This document shows positions 1 through 7,800 of a DNA stretch of 14,674 nt, one piece after another; positions within the stretch are counted from its first letter, which is position 1, and every line of letters begins with the position of its first letter. The notes under the pieces were generated by a model. The model was not told the DNA's origin. It saw only the letters and a program-made list of their open reading frames with translations, and made no database searches. Where the stretch lies: positions 1,679,134 through 1,693,807 of the forward strand of contig CP070700.1 of assembly GCA_020349865.1 (NCBI GenBank). Direction: 5' to 3'. A program made the translations under genes and the position numbers. This stretch comes from Desulfobacteraceae bacterium (GTDB lineage Bacteria; Desulfobacterota; DSM-4660; Desulfatiglandales; Desulfatiglandaceae).

Positions 1-2
1 CC

Positions 3-218
3 GCTAACTGGGTACGGACTTGTTTTAATAAAGAAAAAGGTGTGCGCTATTGCTTGTGGCTTGCGACAGACGCGAATGAATTACAAGCGATTTTTAGAGA
101 TCTTGAAATCTCTTGGGAATCAATGTTGGAAGTTGAAGAAACTGTGCCGGATCTCTGGGGAAAAAAATGGAAGGAACATCTTGCTGCAGAATCAAAGGCG
201 GATACCCTCGGTTTCTGA
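3..218 (+). CDS. C-terminal end of a small DUF4242-like protein (partial)
   Basis: The frame is open from base 3 and ends at TGA 216-218, giving the last 71 residues of a protein that begins left of the window. It contains WVRTCFNKEKGVRYCLWLAT, then an acidic, helical stretch and LEVEETVPDLWG. This order (a strand with WV, a KGVRYCLW strand, a helix, then an EVEE strand) resembles small ferredoxin-like proteins of the DUF4242 / SCO4226 nickel-binding type. That assignment is from memory of the family pattern and is tentative. An overlapping frame (40-255) is also open but gives a basic, low-quality peptide, so I prefer this one. A terminator follows at 291-325. No function can be stated. Confidence 0.5.
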   Translation, partial: ANWVRTCFNKEKGVRYCLWLATDANELQAIFRDLEISWESMLEVEETVPDLWGKKWKEHLAAESKADTLGF

Positions 219-290
219 TGTATTCAAACCGATGAATAGAGAGGCTGCAATTTAGAAAAATAGCTACTATCAAATAGCATAACCCTGCCC

Positions 291-325
291 AAAAATAGCC
301 CGGTAATTCATATCGGGCTATTTTT
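291..325 (+). terminator. Perfect intrinsic terminator hairpin
   Basis: AAAAATAGCCCG (291-302) and CGGGCTATTTTT (314-325) form a perfect 12-bp inverted repeat around an 11-nt loop. The stem has a GC-rich top and ends in a run of five T. With A on the left arm and T on the right it could work in both directions. It lies 72 bp after the stop of the partial gene at the left edge and isolates it from the kinase gene. Confidence 0.85.
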
Positions 326-503
326 AGGCTATTTGCGAGGCGGTCTAGCCAGAAAGGATATTTTCAATACGATTGTCTTAGCAGCTGCAGGGCTCATGCA
401 CCCTGACCCGTTACAGTTTTTTTAAAAAAAATAACAGCCTTAATTTTTTAGCAATGAACCCCTCTGCCCCTGATCCCACAATTTTGGATCATTAATCGAT
501 CAT
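326..503. other. Intergenic stretch with no recognisable gene
   Basis: Between the terminator and the putative kinase promoter I see no convincing coding frame. It holds a short imperfect dyad CAGGG-N8-CCCTG (388-405) and an A/T-rich tract around 417-433. Neither has a function I can name. Confidence 0.4.
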
Positions 504-531
504 TTGTCTGAATCGGAACAATCGGTATAAG
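504..531 (+). promoter_or_regulatory. Possible sigma-70 promoter for the kinase-activator pair
   Basis: TTGTCT (504-509) and TATAAG (526-531) are spaced by 16 bp and lie just upstream of the kinase start at 551. The -10 runs straight into the GGGAGAA ribosome-binding-like sequence (531-537), so the leader would be very short. This closeness weakens the call. No sigma-54 type -24/-12 element was found here, which would fit constitutive expression of the sensor pair. Confidence 0.3.
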
Positions 532-550
532 GGAGAAATATAAATAGCTT

Positions 551-1810
551 ATGAATGCTTCAATGAATATTGCTTCTTTTTATCGCACCTTTAGAGACAT
601 AAGCACATCAGTGCATTCTAGCATAAGTGTGCAGGAAGTTCTAGAGTCGGTGGTAAGAAAGACCTCTGAGGCAATCAATGCCAAAGGCGCCCTCCTCCGA
701 ATCCTCAACCTAGAAACGCACCAGTTAGAATTGTTCGCCGCTTATGGTCTCAGCAAGAAATACCTCGCCAAGGGGCATGTCTCCAGCGAAAAGACGATTA
801 CGGATCTATGCCGGCTGAACAAGGTCATTATTATAGAAGACTTTCTAAAAGATCCTCGCGTTCAATACCCACAGGAAGCATGGGAAGAAGGAATCCGGAT
901 GATGTTAGATCTTCCGCTCACTATCGGGGATCATATTGTGGGAATCATCCGAATCTTTTTTGCTGAAAATAGAAAACTTTCTGAGGAAGAACTAAATTTC
1001 GTTGTTTCCATCGCAGAGCAATCTTCCCTTGCTATAGATAAAACCCGGCTGATCGAAGCTCAGCAGTCCCAGTATAACCACCTGGTCATCCAGACAGAGA
1101 AACTTTCAGCCCTTGGCAGAATGGCTGCGGGAATCGCCCACGAGATCAACAATCCACTGGCAGGAATCCTCCTCTATGCCACAAATTTAACCAAAAAGGT
1201 CCCAGCTGGGAGCACCATCATTAGGGAAGGTTTAGATATCATTATTCAAGAAACCATACGGTGCAGAAATATCATTCAGGAACTTTTGGAATTTTCTCGT
1301 GAAAAAGAGCCAAAAAAGTCCCTGATCAATATAAACAGTATTATCGAAAAGGTTCTGAATATTTTGGAGAACGAATTTCACCTCCATCACATAGATGTTG
1401 AGAAAGATTTGTCTCCGGCTATACCGGATATCCTGCTAGATGTGAACCAGATCGAACAAGTCTTTGTTAATCTTTTACTCAATGCCATAGAGGCCACAGA
1501 AGGCCATGGTGTAATCAAGATCAAGAGCCGCGTTGCCTTGGGCCTGAGAAATGTGAGGGTGGAAATAGCTGATAAGGGAACGGGTATCCTTCCAGAGCAT
1601 ATCAACAAGATCTTTGACCCTTTCTTTTCCACCAAAGTAAAGGGTACCGGGTTGGGGTTATTCGTGAGCTATGGAATCGTCCAGAAACATCAAGGACATA
1701 TGCGGGTCTCCAGTCATCCCGGACGAGGAACCAAATTTACCATCGAAATCCCCCTCACCCAAGAAGCCTCTTCCATGGTAGAGGAAGGAAATGAACATGG
1801 AAGCCAATAA
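551..1810 (+). CDS. Soluble GAF-domain sensor histidine kinase
   Basis: A 419-residue two-component sensor kinase. Residues ~20-165 form a GAF domain. A short helical linker leads to the dimerisation/phosphoacceptor domain with H197 in GIAHEINNP, and then the ATP-binding domain: N-box around N307/N311 (VNLLLNAIEA), G1 box DKGTGI (341-346), F-box FDPFFSTK and G2 box GTGLGL (365-370). All catalytic motifs are intact. No signal peptide or membrane segment is visible, so it should be cytoplasmic and sense an internal ligand or redox state through the GAF domain. The ATG at 551 has only a distant GGGAG (531-535) upstream. The gene overlaps the next one by 14 bp, so the two are almost certainly translated together and form a cognate pair. 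The signal is unknown; formate, redox or metal status would fit the neighbouring operon. Confidence 0.93.
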   Translation: MNASMNIASFYRTFRDISTSVHSSISVQEVLESVVRKTSEAINAKGALLRILNLETHQLELFAAYGLSKKYLAKGHVSSEKTITDLCRLNKVIIIEDFLKDPRVQYPQEAWEEGIRMMLDLPLTIGDHIVGIIRIFFAENRKLSEEELNFVVSIAEQSSLAIDKTRLIEAQQSQYNHLVIQTEKLSALGRMAAGIAHEINNPLAGILLYATNLTKKVPAGSTIIREGLDIIIQETIRCRNIIQELLEFSREKEPKKSLININSIIEKVLNILENEFHLHHIDVEKDLSPAIPDILLDVNQIEQVFVNLLLNAIEATEGHGVIKIKSRVALGLRNVRVEIADKGTGILPEHINKIFDPFFSTKVKGTGLGLFVSYGIVQKHQGHMRVSSHPGRGTKFTIEIPLTQEASSMVEEGNEHGSQ

Positions 1811-3212
1811 GATATTGATCGTTGATGACGAAAATTTTATCTGCCAGGGATGCCATATGGTGCTTTCAGAAAGAGGGCATTCGGTGGATATCTGCCCGAA
1901 CGGAAAAGAGGCGTTAGAAACGATCCTGGATAAAGCATATGATCTGCTCTTGTTGGATATGAAGCTTCCGGATATCGACGGCATGGAGATCCTTAAAACA
2001 GTTCGGAAAACAAAACCTAGCGTATACGTTGTTGTCATGACAGGATATTCTACGGTGAAAAATGCGGTAGAAGCTATGAAACTGGGTGCCTTCGATTATC
2101 TCGCTAAGCCTTTTTCCGATGACGAACTGATTTTAGCCGTTGAAAAAGCCATCGAGAATAAACGACTAGTGGAAGAAAACCTTTCTCTTCGAAAGCAACT
2201 TTTCGAAAGATTTGACTTCTCCAATATCATCGGTGAAAATCCTCAGATACTCAAAATATTTGATAGGATTCGAAAGGTGGCCCCTACAGACAGCACGGTG
2301 CTTATCAGTGGAGAAAGCGGAACGGGAAAGGAAATATTTGCCAGAGCGATTCATGCCCACAGCCAAAGAGCCACTCGCCAATTCTTGGCAGTGGATTGCA
2401 GCACCCTTTCTCCAGGCCTCCTGGAAAGCGAACTGTTCGGACATGTCAAAGGCGCCTTCACAGGGGCCATACAAGACAAAGCCGGTATATTCAAAGTGGC
2501 CGATAGAGGGACGCTCTTTCTGGACGATGTGGCAAATTTGAATATGGAAATCCAGGGAAAGCTCTTGCGAGTCCTTGAGATGCACGAATACCGGCCTGTG
2601 GGGGCTGCCCACGTTAAGAATACAAATATCAGGATCATTGCCGCAACGAACCAGGATTTAAAGGCAATGGTTGAAGATGGGAGGTTCAGGGAAGATCTCT
2701 TCTACCGGTTGAATGTATTTCCCATCTTTTTGCCTCCTCTCCGAGAGCGGAAGGATGACATTCCTAAATTGGCTTATCACTTCCTAAAGCACTTTTGCAG
2801 GAAGACAGGGAAAAGGATCAAGGGATTTTCCGAAGATGGTCTGGAGATACTAATAAACCACGAATGGCCGGGCAATATCCGACAGCTTAAGAACGTTATA
2901 GAACGTATTGTCATCATGGCTGACCAGAGTGTTCTGGACCTTCTCTATTTGTTAGATCATCTACAATTGAAACAATCATGGAGTGAAAATTCAATTCCTG
3001 AGACGTTAGAAGAACTCAAGACTTTGAAAAAACAAATCATCAATGACCGTTTCAGTCAGACCGAAAAAGCCTTTCTAATCAAAGCCCTCAAGGCATGCAA
3101 CGGCAATATTTCGCATGCAGCTGAAAGGGTGGGCATGCGAAGACCTAACTTCTCTACCTTGATGAAAAAGCACCACCTTTCGGCCAAAGAAATAAAGGCT
3201 CAAGCCGAATAA
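1797..3212 (+). CDS. NtrC-family sigma-54-dependent response regulator
   Basis: A 471-residue transcriptional activator with three domains. The receiver domain (~5-120) has phosphoacceptor D54 in LLLLDMKLPDIDG, T82 and K104. The AAA+ sigma-54 interaction domain (~143-365) has Walker A GESGTGKE (172-179), an intact GAFTGA loop (219-224) and the R-finger region RFREDLFYRLNVFPI. The C-terminal Fis-type helix-turn-helix is at ~430-461 (CNGNISHAAERVGM). Walker B reads TLFLDD: the usual second-position glutamate is aspartate, a conservative change. I place the start at ATG 1797, because GAGGAAGG (1781-1788) is 8 nt upstream; ATG 1791 is in frame but only 2 nt from it. The gene overlaps the kinase gene. 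The obvious target is the -24/-12 promoter at 3465-3482, which reads into the formate dehydrogenase operon; that link is inferred from proximity. Confidence 0.93.
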   Translation: MEANKILIVDDENFICQGCHMVLSERGHSVDICPNGKEALETILDKAYDLLLLDMKLPDIDGMEILKTVRKTKPSVYVVVMTGYSTVKNAVEAMKLGAFDYLAKPFSDDELILAVEKAIENKRLVEENLSLRKQLFERFDFSNIIGENPQILKIFDRIRKVAPTDSTVLISGESGTGKEIFARAIHAHSQRATRQFLAVDCSTLSPGLLESELFGHVKGAFTGAIQDKAGIFKVADRGTLFLDDVANLNMEIQGKLLRVLEMHEYRPVGAAHVKNTNIRIIAATNQDLKAMVEDGRFREDLFYRLNVFPIFLPPLRERKDDIPKLAYHFLKHFCRKTGKRIKGFSEDGLEILINHEWPGNIRQLKNVIERIVIMADQSVLDLLYLLDHLQLKQSWSENSIPETLEELKTLKKQIINDRFSQTEKAFLIKALKACNGNISHAAERVGMRRPNFSTLMKKHHLSAKEIKAQAE

Positions 3213-3273
3213 AGCGCCTCACCCTAAAACATTCAGCATTATGCCCGAAAAGGGTCCAATCGTCATGTGAAAC

Positions 3274-3289
3274 GTATAATCGGTTATAC
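3274..3289. promoter_or_regulatory. Dyad, candidate upstream activator site
   Basis: GTATAA-TCGG-TTATAC is a perfect 6-bp inverted repeat with a 4-nt spacer, about 180 bp upstream of the -24 element. That distance is usual for binding sites of NtrC-type activators. A related shorter dyad lies at 3406-3419. Binding by the activator encoded at 1797-3212 is inference only. Confidence 0.35.
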
Positions 3290-3405
3290 AGTTAAAACCC
3301 ACTGAAATAATTCTAAAAGTCATCTCCAAAACATTTTTGCTATTTATGAATTCATACACTTAAGACCCGGCGGGTTCTCATCTAGATTTCCCACTTTAAA
3401 TTTAA

Positions 3406-3419
3406 GTATCTGATAATAC
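3406..3419. promoter_or_regulatory. Second GTAT...ATAC dyad
   Basis: GTAT (3406-3409) and ATAC (3416-3419) are separated by 6 bp. The outer tetranucleotides match those of the dyad at 3274-3289. It lies about 50 bp upstream of the -24 box. It is short enough to be chance in this A/T-rich stretch. Confidence 0.2.
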
Positions 3420-3464
3420 ATGATTTTACACTCAAACGTTCGATCATGAACACCCGCATCTCTA

Positions 3465-3482
3465 TTGGTATAGGAATTGCTA
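3465..3482 (+). promoter_or_regulatory. Sigma-54 (-24/-12) promoter of the formate dehydrogenase operon
   Basis: TTGGTATAGGAATTGCTA keeps the invariant GG (3467-3468) and GC (3479-3480) with exactly 10 bp between them, and the -12 half TTGCT is consensus. The -24 half TGGTAT differs from TGGCAC at two bases. Transcription would start near 3492. This excludes the in-frame ATG at 3477 as a translation start and leaves the AAAGGAG at 3537-3543 in the leader. The gene directly upstream encodes a sigma-54 activator, which makes this the natural target. Confidence 0.68.
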
Positions 3483-3536
3483 AGTTTATTTTTAAAAAGA
3501 AGTGATGGCATTTCTATTTTAATGGACCCTTGGGAG

Positions 3537-3543
3537 AAAGGAG
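3537..3543 (+). promoter_or_regulatory. Ribosome-binding site that fixes the response regulator start
   Basis: AAAGGAG lies 8 nt before ATG 3552 and only 2 nt before the in-frame ATG 3546. Position 3552 is therefore the better start, giving a 229-residue protein instead of the longest open frame from 3477. Confidence 0.7.
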
Positions 3544-3551
3544 AAATGCTC

Positions 3552-4241
3552 ATGAATCCGGTCCAAGAAACCACAAGAGCAGGGCCCGAGGAACGACTCG
3601 AAATCCTTTTGATGGAAGATGAACTCACCTTGGCAAAGGGGCTTCAGATGGTACTTGCAGAAGAGGGGTATGTTGTGGATTTGGCACCGACGGGGAAAAG
3701 TGCACTTGACGCATTCAGCCAAAAGGGCTTCGATCTGTTAATAGCTGATCTCCGATTGCCGGACATTGATGGTCTGGAAATAATCAAATGGGTAAAAGAA
3801 ACTCGACCCCAAACCATCGTAATTGTCATCACCGGATACTCGACTGTCTACTCAGCTGTAGAAGTCATGAAAATGGGAGCTTGCGACTATCTGCCTAAAC
3901 CCTTCACGGAAGATGAGTTTATGACAGCAGTTGAAGGGGCATTGAAAGAAAAACAAAAGGCTCCTGAAAAAGAGGTCTTCAGGAAGATCGATGCAGACGA
4001 GGAAAAGCTCATTCAAAAGCAGGAGGTCATTCGAGTATTGGAGCGGGCGTCACATGAGCAGCAATTTTGGTTTGAATTGATGAACAAAGGCTCCAAAGCG
4101 CTGCAAGGCTATCAGCTTTCTGATGAAGCCAAAGCTGCAATCGTCTCGGGAGATTTGAATTGGATCCTCAAACATGTAGGCAAACTCAGCCGCCAACAGC
4201 TTAAATGGATCAGAGGTCGTCTCCAACTGGAACGATGGTAA
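3552..4241 (+). CDS. Response regulator with a C-terminal module shared with FdhA
   Basis: A 229-residue protein. Residues ~16-135 are a receiver domain with phosphoacceptor D66 (IADLRLPDIDG), T94 in ITGYSTV and K116 in YLPKPF, so it should be phosphorylatable. It closely resembles the receiver of the NtrC-type protein upstream (shared LPDIDG, TGYSTV, AVE-MK-GA-DYL-KPF), which suggests the same kinase could serve both. There is no AAA+ or helix-turn-helix domain. Residues 163-229 instead form a helical module that aligns without gaps with the last 67 residues of the FdhA encoded three genes downstream, with 24 identities counted by eye, including KAL--Y-L, GD, VGKL/VGPL, RL and the final E-(R/K)-W. 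As the first gene of the operon, it probably acts on the enzyme rather than on DNA; that role is inference. A phosphate-sink role is an alternative. Confidence 0.88.
   Translation: MNPVQETTRAGPEERLEILLMEDELTLAKGLQMVLAEEGYVVDLAPTGKSALDAFSQKGFDLLIADLRLPDIDGLEIIKWVKETRPQTIVIVITGYSTVYSAVEVMKMGACDYLPKPFTEDEFMTAVEGALKEKQKAPEKEVFRKIDADEEKLIQKQEVIRVLERASHEQQFWFELMNKGSKALQGYQLSDEAKAAIVSGDLNWILKHVGKLSRQQLKWIRGRLQLERW
4038..4238 (+). other. Shared C-terminal module, copy 1 (response regulator)
   Basis: This encodes residues 163-229 of the response regulator. It matches the module at 10780-10980, which ends FdhA, at 24 of 67 positions without a gap, and both copies end exactly at the stop codon. The pattern (F-x3-L, KAL--Y-L, -E--AA-, -GD) is reminiscent of the small helical LigA-type domain fused to other proteins; that comparison is from memory and unproven. 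Confidence 0.8.
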
Positions 4242-4307
4242 AGGATAATTTGCAGATAACCTACAGCTAAATCTTCCTTAGAATTATTTTAAAGTGCGAG
4301 GAAACCC

Positions 4308-4850
4308 ATGGAACAAAGAAAACTCAAAGCTCAGGTTGTTAATGACATCCCCCAAATCGAAGAATCACTTACCGAAATTCGGAAAAAATTCGAGTTCAGC
4401 TCTGACGAACTCATTCCGATGCTTCAATACGTTCAAAGCAAAGTGGGTTATTTACCAGAAATGGCGCTATTGGAGATCGCCAGTTTAACGAAGTTACCCT
4501 CTGCCATGGTGTTTGGTGTAGCCACCTTTTACGAACAGTTTCGACTGAAACCAGTAGGAAAGCACATCATTCGTGTATGCCGTGGGACCGCCTGCCATGT
4601 AAGGGGATCCGGCCGAATATTGAATGATATTCAGAAACGATTCAAACTGACTTCGGGAGATACCAGCGACGATCGACTCTTCACCCTTGAAACGGTGGCC
4701 TGTTTTGGCTCATGCGCTCTAGCGCCAGTTGTGGTGATGGATGACTCGGTGAACGGGCGCATGAATCCATCAAAAACCCGTGGGATTTTGGAGGAAATCC
4801 AAAAAGAGGCAGATGAATCTTCAACGGTCAAATCCCACACAATTGAATAA
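4308..4850 (+). CDS. NuoE-like [2Fe-2S] subunit of NAD-linked formate dehydrogenase
   Basis: A 180-residue homologue of the 24-kDa complex I subunit (NuoE; HndA in NAD(P)-reducing hydrogenases). A helical N-terminal half (~15-80, with FSSDELIPMLQYVQ and FGVATFYEQF) is followed by a thioredoxin-like domain. That domain holds the [2Fe-2S] ligands C91 and C96 (CRGTAC, C-x4-C) and C132 and C136 (CFGSC, C-x3-C). All four are present. In related enzymes this subunit relays electrons next to the FMN/NADH-binding NuoF subunit, here encoded 11 bp downstream. The start at ATG 4308 has GAGG (4298-4301) at suitable spacing. No promoter is evident in the 66-bp gap after the response regulator gene, so it is probably cotranscribed. 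Confidence 0.92.
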   Translation: MEQRKLKAQVVNDIPQIEESLTEIRKKFEFSSDELIPMLQYVQSKVGYLPEMALLEIASLTKLPSAMVFGVATFYEQFRLKPVGKHIIRVCRGTACHVRGSGRILNDIQKRFKLTSGDTSDDRLFTLETVACFGSCALAPVVVMDDSVNGRMNPSKTRGILEEIQKEADESSTVKSHTIE

Positions 4851-4861
4851 AGGAGGTTGAA

Positions 4862-7800
4862 ATGGATTACCATTCCATGAGGGCTAAGGCCGAAAGACAA
4901 TGGGAGTTGTTAGAAAATCTACCTCAACCTCTTATCCATGTCGGGATGGGAACATGTGGAAGGGCTGCCGGAGCCGAAAAAGTGCTTGCTACGGTTCAGC
5001 AGACACTCAACAATTTGCAGCTTTTGGGCCGCACCCTCAAGGTGGGATGCATCGGATTATGCTACCTAGAGCCCCTCATGGCTGTCCGAAAACCCGGTAT
5101 GCCTTTCATCTACTATGGGAATCTTACCCCTGAACGCGCAGAAAATATACTTTCAAGCTACCTTGTGGATAATGACTTCCAACCTCAGTGGGCGCTGTGT
5201 ACACTTGGCGAGGATTCAATAGATAGCATCCCGCGTTTCTCTGAACTACCCATGATCCGACCCCAAGTGCGAATCGCTTTGCGTAACTGCGGCTTAATAG
5301 ATCCTGAAAATATCGACCATTACATCGCCCGAGGAGGATACAGCGGGCTACAGAAAGCGCTGAACATGAAACCTGACGAGGTAATTCAAGAGATCAAGGA
5401 TTCTGGATTAAGGGGCAGAGGTGGAGCCGGGTTTCTAACAGCCGTAAAGTGGGATTTTGCTAGAAAAATATCAAGTCAAACCAAGTTTTTAATCTGCAAT
5501 GCAGATGAAGGCGATCCAGGTGCTTTTATGGATCGCTCTTTGTTAGAAGGAGATCCCCATTCTGTCGTGGAAGGCATGCTCATCGGAGCATATAGTATTG
5601 GAGCCAAGCAAGGCTACATATACGTTCGGGCAGAATACCCACTGGCCATTAAACGCCTCAAGACCGCTTTGGATCAGATGGAAAAATATGGCCTTTTGGG
5701 AAAAAATATACTGGGAAGCAGTTTCCAATTTCAGATTAAAATAAAGCAGGGTGCCGGAGCCTTTGTCTGTGGTGAAGAGACGGCTCTGATGGCATCAATC
5801 GAGGGATCTCGCGGTATGCCCCGCTCTCGTCCTCCTTTTCCGGCACAGTCGGGTCTATGGGGAATGCCTACAAACATAAACAACGTCGAAACTTTGAGTA
5901 ATATTTCTGCCATCCTGGAACGTGACGCCAAATGGTTCTCCAGCTACGGAACTGAAAAAAGCCGCGGAACCAAGACCTTCTCTCTGGCCGGTAACATAAA
6001 TCGTACAGGTTTGATAGAGGTTCCCATGGGCATTAAGCTGGGAGAGATCATTTATAGTATCGGTGGAGGGATACCGAATGGAAAAAAATTAAAGGCAGTT
6101 CAAACTGGAGGGCCTTCCGGTGGCTGTATCCCGACGAGTCTTCTGAACCTTTCGGTGGATTACGAATCTCTGGCTGAGGCTGGATCTATCATGGGTTCTG
6201 GTGGAATGGTGGTGATGGACGAAGATAGCTGCATGGTGGATATGGCCCGGTATTTTTTGAATTTCACCCATTCGGAATCATGCGGCAAGTGCATGCCTTG
6301 TCGGCTGGGAACCAAACAGATGCTCGATGTTTTAGACGATATCTGTGCAGGCCGGGGAGAACCGGAAGACATAAAGCTATTGGAAGATTTGAGTGAGGCT
6401 GTCCAAAAAGGATCCCTTTGCGGACTGGGTCAGACCGCCCCTAATCCTGTGCGTACGACAATGCGATACTTTCGATCAGAGTATAATGCTCATATTCGTG
6501 AAAAGCGATGTCCAGCCGTTGTTTGTGGAGAGCTTTTCAAAGCCCCTTGCCAGCATGCTTGTCCTATTGGGATGGATATACCTGCTTATATTAGCCTTGT
6601 TCGTGAAAACCGACTAGATGATGCTTACACAGTGCTGCTGCGTACAAACCCATTTCCAGCTGTTTGCGGAAGGGTCTGCGATCATCCATGCCAGCTCAAG
6701 TGTCGCCGGGGTGCCCTCGACGAACCTGTTGGCATCAAAAGCCTGAAGCGCTATATCACGGACCATGCAAGTCCGCCGATTGTAAACCGTCTATCGCCCG
6801 TGCGGCCGGAGAAGATCGCAATCATTGGCGCAGGACCTGCTGGTCTGACCGCCGCCAGAGAATTGCAAATGATTGGGTATGGGGTAACAGTCTTTGAGGC
6901 TCTTCCTGAACCTGGAGGGATGCTGCGATACGGTATTCCGGAATACCGACTTCCAAAGGATGTAATTAAAAAAGAGATTGACGCCATCTTAAACCTTGGG
7001 ATCAAACTGCGAACCTCAATCCGTGTTGGCCAAGACATTCCGTGGTATTTGATTCTTGAAAAGTTTGATGCAATATTCCTGGCTGTGGGCGCCCAACGAA
7101 GTGCTTTGATGGGAATCAAGGGAGAATCCTTAGAGGGAGTCCAGGGCGCTGTTGAGTTTCTAAGGGAAGTCAACCTCTCGCATTCTTGTAATGTCGGCGA
7201 ATATATAGTGGTAGTCGGCGGAGGTAACTCTGCTATCGATGCTGCACGAACGACTCTGAGATTAGGGGCCAAGGAGGTGCACATTCTCTATAGAAGGTTA
7301 CGAGAAGACATGCCTGCCCAGAGGGAAGAGATTCGAGCGGCAGAAGAGGAGGGAATCAAAATCCATCTGCTGGCTGTCCCCATTGAAATTGTGGGCGTCA
7401 ACGGTAAGGTAGAGCAAGTAATCTGCCAGCGAATGGTCCTCAGAGATTTTGACTCGAGCGGACGTAGAAGACCAAAGCCCATCCCGAACAGTTTTTTTTC
7501 CCTCAAGGTGAATCAAGTCCTTATGGCGATAGGCCAATCCGCGGAAATTCCTTTTAAGGGGCAGGATGAGAACATTCAAATCAATGATAAGGATTTTGTT
7601 GTGATTCAGGAGGGGACACTTTCAAGATCCTGCCATCCCAAGGTCTTCGCAGGGGGTGATGTGGTGACCGGACCCGGCACCGTGGTGTGGGCCATTGCAG
7701 CAGGCCACAGGGCTGCTGCAGAGATCGATGCGTCTATCCGCAGGAAAACCCAAACTCCGCCTTATGTGCCAACTATAGAAGAGGAAATTGCCGTCCCCAT

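Noticed and set aside
40..255. Open frame of 71 codons at the left edge, frame 1
   Set aside because: It overlaps the better frame-3 reading (3-218), gives a basic peptide without recognisable pattern and has no ribosome-binding site.
315..330. GG-N10-GC spacing resembling a sigma-54 promoter before the kinase gene
   Set aside because: It is made of the right arm of the terminator hairpin and lacks the TGG and TTGC halves.
2166..2612. 148-codon minus-strand frame inside the NtrC-type gene
   Set aside because: It lies opposite the conserved AAA+ domain and shows no protein motif of its own.
3477..3551. In-frame ATG 3477 as the start of the response regulator
   Set aside because: It overlaps the -12 element of the sigma-54 promoter and would lie outside the transcript; the residues it adds do not belong to a receiver domain, and a good ribosome-binding site precedes 3552.
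6751..7284. 177-codon minus-strand frame inside the NuoF-GltD gene
   Set aside because: It is the antisense shadow of a strongly conserved coding region, with no family pattern or start signal.
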